From: Quercus robur
Taxonomy: Eukaryota; Streptophyta; Magnoliopsida; Fagales; Fagaceae
NCBI RefSeq assembly: GCF_932294415.1
Contig: NC_065543.1
Location: 42,616,277 to 42,680,276 of the forward strand
DNA length: 64,000 bases
Reading direction: 5' to 3'
In this document: positions 13,461 through 24,985 of the stretch, piece by piece
Position numbering within the stretch: the first letter of the stretch is position 1
How the letters are laid out: each line of letters starts with the position of its first letter
Translations under genes and position numbers: made by a program
Notes under the pieces: model-generated
Told to the model about the DNA's origin: nothing
Seen by the model: the letters and a program-made list of their open reading frames with translations, nothing else
The model's database searches: none

Positions 13461-14134
13461 AAAAATAGATTTGACATTTCAGACTTTTCAGTGATTCAAT
13501 CTCAGTCTTCCAGTCTCCAGAACAGCCCATGCCTTGCCTAGCCCGAGACTCAAAGCTCACACCTTCCCAACAGAAACATCAGCCGTTCATCACAAATTAA
13601 AATTTAAAATGAATGGTCTTGATGAGAGTAAGACAGACCATGATATGACCGGTTCAGTGGCACAATAATTTATTTTAAACCAACGGCTATAATCTAAGAT
13701 GAAAAGGAAATCTAACGGTGAGAATTAAATGGGAAGATCTGATATCTCTCAACTAGTCTCAAGAGTCTCTTCAGCCTCCACTCTTCTCTTCAGTTTTCGC
13801 TTCAGAGACAGACACCCCTAATGGACATGGCTTCCCATTCACGCCTCCTCCTTCCCTTTTCACTCTTCCTCATCTCTTCAATCTCAGACTCTCGGGTCTT
13901 TACTTGCTCTCTCAAACTCTCTCAAACTCTCACAATCTTACACTCTATAAAGTCTAAACCGTTTCCCCAAATCCAAAGTTCCAAACTACTGTTTCTCCAA
14001 AATCCAAATCCAGATTCTAAAGAACAAACCCTAGCCGCCTCCAATGCCGTTACCCAGTCCCCTCTCCGCCTCCAACGCCTAGCGCCACCGCCGCTGTCCA
14101 CTCCTCTCTCCATAGCTACCGCCGAAGTCATCCT

Positions 14135-14736
14135 GTGTACTCTTCACTGAGTCAGTAAGGTAATTTTTCTTTGTTTCTCATCTTTCTTTTATGTTAATCT
14201 CGTTGGTTTCATTTGTGATGGAAGTCAAATGTTCAAATCAAATAAACCCAAAGATTCATACTATGAAACCCTAACTAAAAAAAACTTAGAAACCCTAACT
14301 ACTTAACTTTTGTTCTGTGTTCTTTTCTTTAATCAATTTTGATCCTGTTTTAATTTTATACAGGATTGAAAGCTGACTCCCAAGTATCATTATCTGCCCT
14401 CAAGTATGAGCTTGCCATACACCCACGGTTTCCTCATCCCGTGTACTCTTCACTGAGTCAGTAAGGTAATTTTTCTTTGTTTCTCATCTTTCTTTTATGT
14501 TAATCTCGTTGGTTTCATTTGTGATGGAAATCAAATGTTCAAATCAAATAAACCCAAAGATTCATACTATGAAACCCTAACTAAAAAAAACTTAGAAACC
14601 CTAACTATTTAACTTTTGTTCTGTGTTCTTTTCTTTAATCAATTTTGATCCTGTTTTAATTTTATACAGGATTGAAAGCTGACTCCCAAGTATCATTATC
14701 TGCCCTCAAGTTTGAAACCCATACACCCACGGTTTT
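14135..14736. repeat. 306-bp tandem duplication in the hAT leader
   Basis: The block starting GTGTACTCTTCACTGAGTCA at 14,135 is repeated from 14,441 with very few differences. It carries a splice donor, an intron and an acceptor, so the leader exon-intron unit is duplicated. Near identity of the copies points to a recent event. Confidence 0.9.
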
Positions 14737-14859
14737 CTTCAAGGTATGGTTTTTGCATTCCTTTGTATTTAGTTAAAAAAAAAAATGTAGTGACTGACTG
14801 ACTGGTGATTGTTCATTTGTTTGATATTTCTTTTTACAAAAGGGGCAGAGTAATTTAAA

Positions 14860-15570
14860 TGATGAATAGAATGTTGAAAGGGAAACTATTGAATGTAACT
14901 CATTAGAGTTGTTTTTAAAGTTTTAGAACATTTACCTTGCTTTGTATGAGAAGATTGTTATGATGTGATTAGTAGAATGTTGAAAGGGAAATTATTGAAT
15001 TTAATTCATGAGAGTTGCACTAATGTGGCTTGCAGATGCTTTTGATTTTGCTTTTCTATTAGTTTGTAGCTTTGTATGTTCTGTATTGCCCAAATTAGAC
15101 AATGTTTATTTAACATTTTGGTTATAGCATCTTATGGAAGTTTTAGTTTACCTTGCTTTGTATGAGAAGATTTTTATGATGTGATTAGTAGAATGTTGAA
15201 AGGGAAACTACTAAATTTAGTTCATGAGAGTTGCATTAATGTGGCTTGCAGATGCTTTTGTTTTTGCTTTTCTATTAGTTTGTAGCTTTGTATGTTCTGT
15301 ATTGCCCAAATTAGACAAGGTTTATTTAACATTTTGGTCATAGCATCTTATGGAAGTTTTAGTCTACCTTGCTTTGTTTTTAACACATTTAACACCTAGA
15401 AGTTGATTATATGAGAAGATTGTTATGATGTGAACAAAGTTGATTTAACATTTTGGTTATAGCATCTTATAGAAGTTTTAGTTTGCTTTGTTTTGTTTTT
15501 AACACATTTAACACAAGTTTTAGAACATTTACCTTGCTTTGTATGAGAAGATTGTTATGATGTGATTAGT
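14860..15570. repeat. About 216-bp direct repeats in the hAT leader
   Basis: The unit containing GATGTGATTAGTAGAATGTTG and GTGGCTTGCAGATGC is found at 14,962 and again at 15,178 (216 bp apart). Partial units are seen at about 14,861, 15,400 and 15,550. Confidence 0.85.
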
Positions 15571-15820
15571 ATGATCATGCAATTTGTCACTGCTAAGAAG
15601 AGATCTGTGATCTTGCATGTCCCTAATTAATTTACTTCATTGAGTTATTTGTGATCTTTCTTTCTAATAATCTCTTTTGATTATGTTTATTAAAATGTTT
15701 GCTTCCAGGATACTGGTTTTCCTTTTTGGTGTGTGTGCTTATTATTTATTATTATTATTAAAGATATTAATTATACTTGTTACTCTAGTTTGCTAATATG
15801 TATTTTTGTTTTTTTAGGTC

Positions 15821-18167
15821 ATGGAAACCAACACTAATGAACCCTTTGTCCAAACACCAGCTGCTACAGAAGATGATATTCCCACCCAAGTTGAGGATTC
15901 TGCTGCTACCCAAGCTGCTTCCCAAGCTGAAGCAGCTGCTGCTTCTGAGTTGCCCCCAGTTCCACCATGCCAAGTGAGTATGACATCTCCTGTTAGTGGT
16001 AGTTGTAGTGGTAGGAAAAAGTCTGTTGTTTGGGGTCACTTTGAAAAAGTAAAGATAGGTGAGGGTGATACTAGTAAGACTAAGGCTATCTGTAATTATT
16101 GTCAAAAATCTTATAATGTTGATAGTAAGAGTTGTGGTACCAGTAATTTGTTAGCTCATGTGCCAATATGTCCCAAGAACCCTAATAGAGAAGATGTAGT
16201 TAAAGGGCAGAAAACATTAGCTTTTGTACCCAAAAAGGATGGAGAAGATGGATTGCACCTTGTGTCAACATCCTTTTCTGTTGAGGCTTCTAGAAAGGCA
16301 TTGGCCGAAATGGTTATAATTGATGAGTTGCCTTTTAGGTATGTCGAGGGGTATGGGTTTAAGAAATTTGTTAGTACCTTGCAACCTAAGCTTAGATTAA
16401 AGGATATCCCATCTCGTCAAACTGTGGCTAGGGATGTGATTGGCATTTATAATAGTGAGAGAGAGAAGCTAAGGAAATCCTTGAAGGGTTGTAGGGTGTG
16501 TCTCACTACGGACACATGGACTTCTATTCAAAATTTAAATTATATGTGTCTAACTTGTCACTTTATTGATGATGCTTGGAAATTGCATAAGAGAATTCTA
16601 AATTTTTGTCAAGTTGAAAACCACAAGGGGGAGACTATAGGTAGAAAGATTGAGATGTCGTGGCGTGAGTGGGGTATTGATGGGATATTCACCTTGACAG
16701 TAGATAATGCTAGCTCAAATTTAACAACAATTAAATTTTTGCAAAGGGTGACTAAAGATTGGAATGGGGCAGTTTTAGGAAATGAGTACATGCACATGAG
16801 GTGTTGTGCCCATATCCTAAATCTCATTGTGGGGGAGGGTTTAAAAGAGATAGATGCATCTGTTGCTAAGGTGCGTGAAGCTGTGAGGTATGTGAAGTCC
16901 TCACCCAATAGAAGTCAAACTTTTAAGAGTTTTATGGAGAGGTTAGGTATGGAGTCCAAGAGTCTTCTCAGTCTAGATGTAGCTACTAGGTGGAACTCAA
17001 CCTATATCATGTTAGAAACTACTGAAAAATTTGAGAAAGTGTTTCTCCGAATGGATTTTGAAGATGATGGTTATTCGTCGTACTTTAGGACCAAGGAAGA
17101 TAGTGGTGGTTTGGGGTCTCCATGTATAATTGATTTCCAAAATTGTAGGGTGTTTGTGACTTTCTTAAGGCTATTTTATAATGCAACAAAGAAATTTTCT
17201 GGTTCATTGTATGTTACTTCAAATGCCTTCTATGATGAGATCTTTGTTATTCAGGAGAGTATTTCCAATTTAGTTAAATCCCAAAACACTCTCTTGAAAA
17301 GCACAGCCACAAACATGCAAACTAAGTTTGAGAAGTATTGGGGGGAAGGGGAGAAAATTAATCCTCTTTTGTATGTGGCTGTGGTCTTTGATCCACGAAA
17401 ATAATTGAGGTTTTTGAAGTTTTCATTTTCTGAAATTTATGGGAATGCAGTTGCAGAAGTGATGGTTGATAAGGTGAAAGACCTTTTGTTTAAGTTGTAT
17501 AATTTTTACACTTGTATTCATTCACCAAATGTGCAAGATCAAAGTGGGAGTGAGAGGACATAATTGGAAACTGATGCTAGTGATCCATATGTTATGGTTC
17601 ACTTGCGATATGAGCGTTTTTTGCAAGTTGAGCAATCTGTAGGTTGTAGTAATGAGCTTGAGAGGTATTTGGCTGAAAACTGTGATGGTAGAAAGGATGC
17701 AAATTTTGAGATATTGGAGTGGTGGAGGGACAATTGTAATAGGTACCAAGTGTTGTCTAAAGTAGTTAAGGATGTGTTAGCTATGCCAGTTTCCACTGTT
17801 GCATCTGAGTCAGCATTTAGCACTGGAGGTCGAATTGTTAATCCATTTTGAAGTGCATTATCTCCTCTCATGGTTCAAAACCTTGTATGTTCACAAAATT
17901 GGCTTCAAGCCACAGTTCCAATTTCTCATCGCCAGTCAAGGGATGATGTTGAGACATTGGAGGAGGAGTTACTTGACTTAGGTAATATGCTTAAATTATG
18001 AAACTTAGTGTATTAATTTTATTGAATGTCTCATGTATTCAAGAAAAATTTAATCTATTGTGTTTATTTCCTATTATTTTCTAGTTTTAAATCAACAACC
18101 AGCAAATACAAGCTCAAGCAAGGGTTCCACTTCAGGCAAACGACCCTTGATTAGCATTGATGATTAA
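15821..18167 (+). pseudogene. hAT transposase with BED zinc finger (three nonsense codons)
   Basis: Coding exon 15,821-17,981, donor G/GTAATATGC, acceptor TTTTCTAG, last exon 18,085-18,167. If read through, the product is 747 residues, normal for the family. BED finger ligands: C91, C94, H113, C117. RNase H-like core: D231 in TTDTWTS, D295 in TVDNASSN, a CCAH motif (C329-H332), then DVATRWNSTY. The hAT dimerisation signature SESAFSTGGR lies near the C-terminus. In-frame stops at 17,402-17,404 (TAA), 17,561-17,563 (TAA) and 17,849-17,851 (TGA) interrupt the C-terminal third. The frame is otherwise intact with no frameshift. The first 527 codons are open, so a truncated protein without the dimerisation region is possible. 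The enzyme would cut and paste the hAT element in the nucleus. Confidence 0.88.
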
Positions 18168-18761
18168 TCAATGACTTGGTATGATTCTGCCTTTATAGCC
18201 CCTTACTATTATATACTTGTTTTCCTTACTAGTTGGTCTTGTACTTGGTACTAATGTATTATTTGTTGAATATTTTTTTGTCTATTGTAGGAGGATGGTA
18301 ATTTATTTTGTAAAGAAGGCAGCATTTTGGAAATATTTTGGAAGCTTTTTGGACATATTGCTTTTCTAACTTGTAACAATACTCAACTATCAATACTTAT
18401 AGAAAAGAAATCTTAGTTCATAGGTTTTCTTTTCTATTAGTTATAGACTTATAAACTATAGAGTAGTCATTCAATGCTTTGGAAAAGCTATTTTTTGGAA
18501 ATACCTATGGTATTTGATTGTTGTAATAAATTATAAAGCTTGGAACTTTGTATAACTAGCAAGCTTTCTGCCTTATGGGTTACTGCCCAAAAAACTTGCA
18601 GTGACTGCCTTTATGTTACTAAGTATATATATCTGTTGGAATATTGCATTATAGGATTATTTGTTGTGATTTATTTTATTGCTGGAAAATTGGAAATATT
18701 ATTTGTTGTGGACCTTGTGGTTTGCAGGTTATATGGGTGTTGAGCAGTTTACTGCCTAGGA
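18168..18761. other. hAT 3' region
   Basis: Transposase 3' UTR and downstream spacer inside the element. An intron-like stretch with acceptor TCTATTGTAG at about 18,291 follows the stop codon. No other gene is seen. Confidence 0.4.
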
Positions 18762-19238
18762 GTTTATTGTGTTGTTTAGCAGATTATATATTATTTTGTG
18801 TGTTTATTTTTTGTTCTTAATGTGGGAAAGATTATGTATTGGGATTGATAGGTGCCTCTTGTTCCAGATCACAAGTAACTAAAAAATAAGGGACTTTTTG
18901 GTGTGTTGTGTTGATCACAGGTGATAAAAAGAATAAGCTTTATTTGGGACTTTTGATTTGTCCTGATTGATGGCCCAATAGGTCTAGTTTTGTTAAGCTG
19001 TTTATTGTATTGTTTAACAGACTATATTTTATTTTTTGTGTTTATTTTTTGTTCTTAATGTGGGAAAGATTATGTATTGGGATTGATAGGTCCTTCTTGT
19101 TCCAGATCATAAGTGACTAAAAAATAAGAGACTTTTAGGTGTGTTGTGTTGATCACAGGTGATAAAAAGAATAAAGCTTTATTTGGGCCTTTTGATTTGT
19201 CCTGATTGATGGCCCAATAGGTCTAGTTTTGTTAAGCT
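18762..19238. repeat. 238-bp tandem duplication in the hAT 3' region
   Basis: The block beginning GTTTATTGTGTTGTTTA at 18,762 recurs at 19,000 with few changes. Both copies contain GGGAAAGATTATGTATTGGG and GATGGCCCAATAGGTCTAG. Confidence 0.9.
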
Positions 19239-19503
19239 GGAAGCTCTATTTAAAAATAAATTAAGTAAAAAGGCCCTAAAAAATGTATTTTCTGTAATTT
19301 TAACTCTGTCAAAAAGTCCGGCCCAATCTGAGGCCCAGACCCGTGAAACCGATGACTCCGACCCGAACAACCCGATTACCCGATATGTCGGATCCGACCC
19401 GATATTCGGTCGAATACGGATCCCAAATTCAGGAAACCGAATCAACCGGGTCGAGTTCGGTTTGGGCCCAAAACCGACCCGGCCCGACCCGTGGACACCC
19501 CTA

Positions 19504-20672
19504 GATGCAATTATAAATAATAACTTGGGGAACTATATTTTAAGTCTTTAATAATAATAAAAAGTTCTCTCTATGTGATCAGGCGTAAAAACTCTTTGAA
19601 AATAGGAGGGAATCATAGAGGCAAGAATGAAGAGGTTTAATCCATGAAGCACTAGTTGAAATGAAATAAAATATTCACTTCAGATTGTTGACGTGATTAA
19701 AAGATTGGACATCGATTGTTTGTTTCCCAAATGAATGGTGTTTATGTTTACCTTCTTCTGTTTTTGGGTAAAAAGTATTTACATTCTTTCACATCATATA
19801 TCAACCCTTTGGCATCATTTATTATGTGAAAAATTATACTTGGCAATTTGAAATAGTCACAAGTTAAGATAAGTGCTATCAACGAGCCAATCATTTTTTA
19901 ACAAACCATAAGATGAGGGTCTGTCTAATAACAAAAAAGCAAAATTGAGTGTTTTTTTTTTTTTTTAGCTACCTTTTGGTATCAAAAAATTAAGAAGAAA
20001 AAGCAAAACAAAAAAAAGTTAGATTGAGTCCCAATTTTTTTTTAAGCGTGTTGTCGGAGTTATATGAGCTGTTTCAATGAATAATGGATAGAGACCAATT
20101 TATAAAATTTGTGTAAAAAAACTCTAGAAATTTTGAAACCTTACAAAACCAAAACCATAATAGATTATAGTTAGTTTACTGGTAAAGTTTTTTTTTTTTT
20201 TTTTTTTTTTACAAGATAGAACTTCTACTCTATCTTAATCTAAGTGTATATCTGTATAAAACTGCCTTCTAGAGACTTGAACTCCAGCCCTTACCCCCCA
20301 CATCCCACAAACAATTATATTTGTAATATGACCACTACACCAAGGGTGCACAGTTGTCATTGGTAAAGTTTCTTATTATCAAATGAGAGATTTAAAGTTC
20401 AATTCTCTGCCTATACCAATAACCAAATTATCTCTTAGTTTAATGATAAAAAATAATCATTTGAACAGACATTGGTTAAAACTCTCCAAAAAAAATTATT
20501 TTGATGATTACCCTAAACGGAAATTGTAAAGTTAATTGTGTCAATTTAAACCGCACAATTTTATCACTGTCACAATCCAAATTCTAAACCTCAATCTCAC
20601 TTGTTATTCAAGCAAAATAAAATTAAAAAAAAAAATTTCCCTTTTTGTCAAGAGTTGTAGCTCGACTAGTTG
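19504..20672 (+). repeat. Orphan SDR 3' flank (old segmental duplicate)
   Basis: The sequence is collinear with the 3' flank of the SDR gene at 50.1 kb (about 50,955-52,050). Shared blocks include AACTTGGGGAACTAT, GATTGTTTGTTTC, TTTAAGCGTGTTGT and GCTGTTTCAATGAATAATG. No SDR coding sequence lies upstream, because the hAT right end adjoins exactly here. It continues after the solo LTR at 21,793-21,990. Confidence 0.85.
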
Positions 20673-20677
20673 ATACA

Positions 20678-21787
20678 TGTAAGGTTGAATTTATTCAACC
20701 ATCTAATTGGCTTTATTCCGTGCCAAATTTGCTTGTAATTCAGCATCTAGTAACCCTGTATTTAGGTGGGATTGTTGTAAGGATAGTGAGTGAGATAGTG
20801 TGAAGATTGCTCAAGAGTGTGCAAGAAAACAGAGTGTCGCGGCTGGGACTCGCGGCTGGACTCGCGGCTTCAACCCGCCAGAAGATGCACACGTGCCAAG
20901 CATGCTGGAAGATGAACAGTCATGCTAGCTGGAGCACTACATGACAAAACAGGACAACTGGCCATACGGTTAACTCGCGACTGGAACTCGCGACTTAGTC
21001 AAGTCGCGAGGTCAAGCCGCGAGCCACCCCTGTTTTGGAAAAACCTGACGTTTCGCATTCCACTCCACTTCAGTATAAATACCCTTTTAACCCACGATTG
21101 AAAGAGAGCTTCCAGAGAGAATTTTGAGAGAGAAACCCTAAAGAAAAACCAGATTGTTTCACCCACAATCTCTACCTTAGAGTCTCATCAAATTCCCTCA
21201 CTCTCTTCCTCTCCATTGTCAAATCCTTGAGAGGCATTATACCAAACCTGGTTCTCACCATCATCATCTCTGTGAGACAGTCGTTTGGAGTTCTGGGAAG
21301 CAGTTAGGAAGGAGCCAATCTTCATTGGTTGATGCTACGGTGTAGTAGCGGAATCCGGAAAGCTAGAAAAGAAAAAGGTTCGGCGCAACCTCGTTGGAGC
21401 AAGAAGCTTGGAGGGCTTAGGTGCATTGGGTAGATTAGGCTTGGAGGGTCTATTGCTGTCCTTGTATCCCAACTGTATTTTCTAGTGGATTGATTACCGC
21501 TTGGAGGGCGGCGGAGAGGTTTTTCGCCGAGGTCTTCGGTTTCCTCTTCGATAACATATCTGGTGTTATCGCTGTGTTTGCATCTTCCTTCCTCTCTATC
21601 TCTGCCTTTACATTATCTGCTGTGATTTATTTTGTTGTGGCTTAGATAGTTGTTTAATCAATTCCATGTTATAGCATATGTTAAGTTTCCGCACACTAGT
21701 TGTTTAACATATTGCGTGTGTTGATTAAATTGGTTTTTGGGGGTCTAAACGTTCAAAAGTGTTTTTGTACACGTTTTTGAACTTTCA
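20678..21787 (+). mobile_element. Solo LTR, family A copy 1 (1,110 bp)
   Basis: Starts TGTAAGGTTGAATTT, ends GTTTTTGAACTTTCA, and is flanked by the perfect 5-bp duplication ATACA (20,673-20,677 and 21,788-21,792). It contains a TATA-like TATAAATA at 21,074-21,081 followed by a GAGAGAAACCCTAAAG stretch, and unusual TCGCGGCT repeats near 20,836-20,875. No internal retrotransposon domain or second LTR is present, so it is a recombination-derived solo LTR. A second copy is at 31,331-32,426. Confidence 0.93.
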
Positions 21788-21792
21788 ATACA

Positions 21793-22017
21793 TTTTATTA
21801 TTTTTTATCCAAAGTTTAAATGCTTCAATTCTCAACTATAAATAAAATACCTTTTTTGTATGTATTAGCTTTTAGATTTCTCATATAGGATTTAAGGACT
21901 GGGACAATAATTTTGATTACAACTCGGCTGCAACAATAGAATATTGGAGATCTGTACTTAATTCTCCTTGTATAGAAGGATAAACAATTCACTAAGTGAC
22001 AATATTTTTTTGGCAGA
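21793..22017 (+). repeat. Continuation of the segmental duplicate
   Basis: TGTATGTATTAGCTTTTAG, GATTTCTCATA and the following CAACAATAGAATATTGGAGA correspond to 52,255-52,380. Order and orientation are the same, which confirms that the solo LTR split a previously continuous segment. Confidence 0.8.
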
Positions 22018-22565
22018 AATACTATTTTCGTCCCTATATTTTCACTTCATTTTCACTTTGGTCCCTACTTTTTTTTTCCGCTTTTAGTCCCCAAAATAAA
22101 AAAAAAAAATCATTCCGTTTTGGTCCTTACCGTTATCTCACTAATGGAAAATAGCCTGCATGGCAAACAGAGTCTATGTTGACACACGAAATGCTGATGT
22201 GGCTATTAAAATAATAATAATAAATTTTATTTCACATTTAAAATTGCCACATCAGCATATAAAATTTTATAAAAATAATTTATCAATTTTAATTAAATAA
22301 AAAAAATTAAAAATAGAATTAAAAACAAAAAATCACATGAATTAAGATCTGAGTGGATTTTGAACCTAAAAATTTTAAAACCCAAAAAAATTATCAAAAA
22401 AGTTTTTCCTCTTTTTTGGGAAGAATATGAAGAACTCAGAACAGAACATGAATTCATTTTCTTCAAGCTCTGGATAGCCCCAAATGGAAAAAATAAACAA
22501 AACAAATATTATTTTAAAGAGCCTCAAACTCTCTCACCCGATTCAAACACAAACCAAATTTAAAG

Positions 22566-22616
<51 letters not shown>

Positions 22617-23638
22617 AAATCAAGACCCATGGCCTCCTCAAAGCCCCTCTCTCTTCAGATCAAGACCCAATCGTCACCTTCACGACCATGGTTTTCAAAT
22701 CTTGTCTTTTCTTATCTCAAGCTCTCTTCTCACACAAACCCTCGGCTCTGTCTCTCTCTCTCTCTCTCTTTAGATCGATCTAAACCCTCAACCACTGTTG
22801 TATGGTGTTTGGATTTGAAACCCATAAACCAAACACAAAAAGGACCCACTACCGTTCGTGGTTGTAGTGGTCAACGGTGAAGGATTAAAGCTTGAGGAGC
22901 TTCGGCTTGGGTTCCTCGCAATGACATAGAAGTAGAAGATCGAATGGTTGTGATTGGTTTGAAGATTGGTGAAGGATTAAAGCTTGTGGGTGTGGATGTG
23001 GTGGGTTTGGAGATTTTGGATCGTTGGTTTGAGTTAAGTTTCAAATCGTTGGGTTTCAAATCACGGATCGTTGTGATTTTGTGTTTGGATTGTTGGGTTG
23101 TTGTTGAAGATGGATTGATGGGTTTGTGTTTGTGTTTGTGTTTGTTTTCTTGCTTATTTTTGGGTATGTGTTTCTTTTTCTTTTTTTCTTTTTTTCTTTT
23201 TTTGTGTTTGGTTGACAAGAGAGATTTGCTGCTGGGTTTGTGTTTGTGTTTTTGCTGGAGATCGATTTGTGTTTGGTTGACAAGAAAGGGTAAGAAAATG
23301 CTAGAAAATCTGGGCATGTGTTCTTATATTTAAAATTTGGATTTGTGGCCTTTAGTGTTCTTGTTGAAGATGAAGATAGATCTAAATTGATGTATTTTTT
23401 TAATTTTAATTTTGTTTTTTTTTTTTTTTTTTGGTTAAAATTGATAAAATTAATAGCCATGTCAGCATTTCGTGTAATAACATGGACTCCGTTTGCTACA
23501 TAGGCTATTTTCCGTTAGTGAGACGACAGTAGGGACCAAAACGGAACGATTTTTTTATTTTGGAGATTAAAGGTGGTAAAAAAAAAATTAGGGACCAAAT
23601 TAGAAATGGGGTGAAAATATAGGGACGAAAATAGTATT
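22018..23638. mobile_element. Mutator-like non-autonomous element with about 210-bp TIRs
   Basis: The left arm AATACTATTTTCGTCCCTA through CTAATGGAAAATAGCC is repeated in inverted form at the right (GGCTATTTTCCGTTAGTG through TAGGGACGAAAATAGTATT). The arms are about 200 bp and imperfect. The interior has a 48-nt CT tract and low-complexity open frames on both strands but no transposase. A poly-T flank hides any 9-bp target duplication. Long TIRs without coding are typical of Mutator-like derivatives. Confidence 0.7.
22567..22614. repeat. CT microsatellite, 24 units
   Basis: Perfect dinucleotide tract inside the Mutator-like element. Shorter CT runs follow at about 22,748-22,770. Confidence 0.95.
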
Positions 23639-24944
23639 TTTTTTTTTTCTTTTTCTTTTTTGGTTGGAGGGGTATGGAAGGACTACAAAAAACGCGGGCA
23701 TTAGCCGCGTTTCAAAAACACAGCTATAGACCCTAATAACACACCTATAGGTTATAGCCGCGTTTACAAAGAGAAGGATATACTTGATTTGTGTGCATGG
23801 TTTTTCAATCACGCAATCTTGGCCTTATATAATGAAAAGAAGATGGAATAAAGCCTTGTTGTACCTTGCTAGCAAGGGGGTGTAAACAAAGCTAAAGCCA
23901 TGAATATGATAGGATTATATTACTACAGTGACCCCTTACTTTGTTATCAGCATAAAGCTGGCTCGGTTTCCAGGATTTGCAGTCAAGAGGCACCTATCAC
24001 CTAGATGATTAAGCTATATATGGTGCATACCTCAGTCATTTATGCTAAATACAACTTTGAATAAATATTTACTATTGCACTTACTAGCCATATGCTACCA
24101 CTTATTAAATAAATATAACATACCACACAAGTTAAAAGTTAATTAGAATTTAGAAGTAGTTTAGGTAAAAAAAATTTCTTTATCTTTCACTGACAATGAT
24201 TGTTACAGTTTATGTTGGGTTAAAGTTTATTATTAGTTTGTTAATGGATCATATGCAATGTCGACAACTCATTGTACCAGAAATTATATATGCAGAAAGG
24301 ATGTTGCTTAGAGTATCTTACTATTTTCTTATTTGGAAAGGAAAAAGAAAAAGTGAAAAAGGAAAAATATAGAAGGGAACCTATAGGATTGTTACATTTG
24401 TTAATTAATTTTTCAGTATAACGTCTATAAGCTACTGCAATATTCTTTGTTTCCCATATGTTACATGCAGAATGATTGCAAAGCTCTCTCATATTTTCTT
24501 TCCTACTTTTTTTTTTTCTTTTTACTTCTTTAAATGCTTATCAAACATGGATTTTAGTATAACAAATACCACAATACAGCATGGCAGTGAGTAAAAAATT
24601 GTTTAGTAGACAAAATTTGAACATATATTTTCTGCAGGGACAAAGAAGGATCACTCTTTAGATTTCAACTTTGAAGCTTTAAGAGAGGAAAGGGTGTTTG
24701 CACAGTAGCTCAAGAATCATCGTACCCCTTTAGAAAGGTAAATTCTACCAACAAATCCAAAACGCAAAAAAGGGAATGATTTATAGAATTATTTACCAAG
24801 AGAATTCTTAGTCACTTCTACCTATACCAACTGACGTGGTTGGTACATGTGCCTTTGCCAGGTGCTAAAATGTGAAAGGCATGTCACAAAGTTGCTAATG
24901 GTACCAATATTAATATGACTAAGGAAAGCAAGTAATGCCCCTTC

Positions 24945-24985
<41 letters not shown>
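24945..24985. repeat. TA/TG compound microsatellite
   Basis: A TA dinucleotide run followed by a TG run, inside the CACTA element. Confidence 0.9.

Larger units (their letters stand above)
13463..15820 (+). promoter_or_regulatory. hAT promoter/leader region with non-coding exons
   Basis: Between the subterminal repeats and the transposase ATG. An exon-like donor AGTCAGTAAG/GTAATTT occurs at about 14,160 and again at about 14,466. An acceptor TTTATACAG/GATTG occurs at about 14,364 and again at about 14,670. The last acceptor, TTTTTTTAG at 15,810-15,818, sits 2 nt before the ATG. A 109-codon open frame starts with ATG at 13,821 and is rich in Ser, Leu and Pro, but it has no recognisable domain and ends inside the duplicated exon. 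I treat it as leader sequence. Confidence 0.5.
13262..19503 (+). mobile_element. hAT (Ac/Tam3-like) DNA transposon, 6.2 kb
   Basis: The left terminus reads TAGGGGTGTCCAAGGACCC. The right terminus, reverse complemented, reads TAGGGGTGTCCACGGGTCGG. Both ends carry dense CCCGACC/CCGAACC subterminal motifs, the usual hAT transposase-binding arrangement. Inside is a spliced hAT transposase preceded by a long leader with non-coding exons, a 306-bp tandem duplication and about 216-bp repeats; a 238-bp tandem duplication lies 3' of the coding part. The expected 8-bp target-site duplication is absent: left flank CAAAGAAG, right flank GATGCAAT. The right flank is SDR 3'-flank sequence and the left flank is not, so one side has probably been rearranged since insertion. 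Confidence 0.85.

Noticed and set aside
13821-14150. 109-codon ATG open frame with a transit-peptide-like N-terminus
   Set aside because: It lies in the hAT leader, runs into the duplicated exon with a splice donor, and shows no domain. Most likely untranslated leader.
13254-19511. 8-bp target-site duplication for the large hAT element
   Set aside because: The flanks CAAAGAAG and GATGCAAT do not match, so I do not claim one.
22871-23333. Overlapping open frames of 129-148 codons on both strands
   Set aside because: Both come from GTGTTT/CTTTTT low-complexity repeats inside the Mutator-like element and have no family signature.
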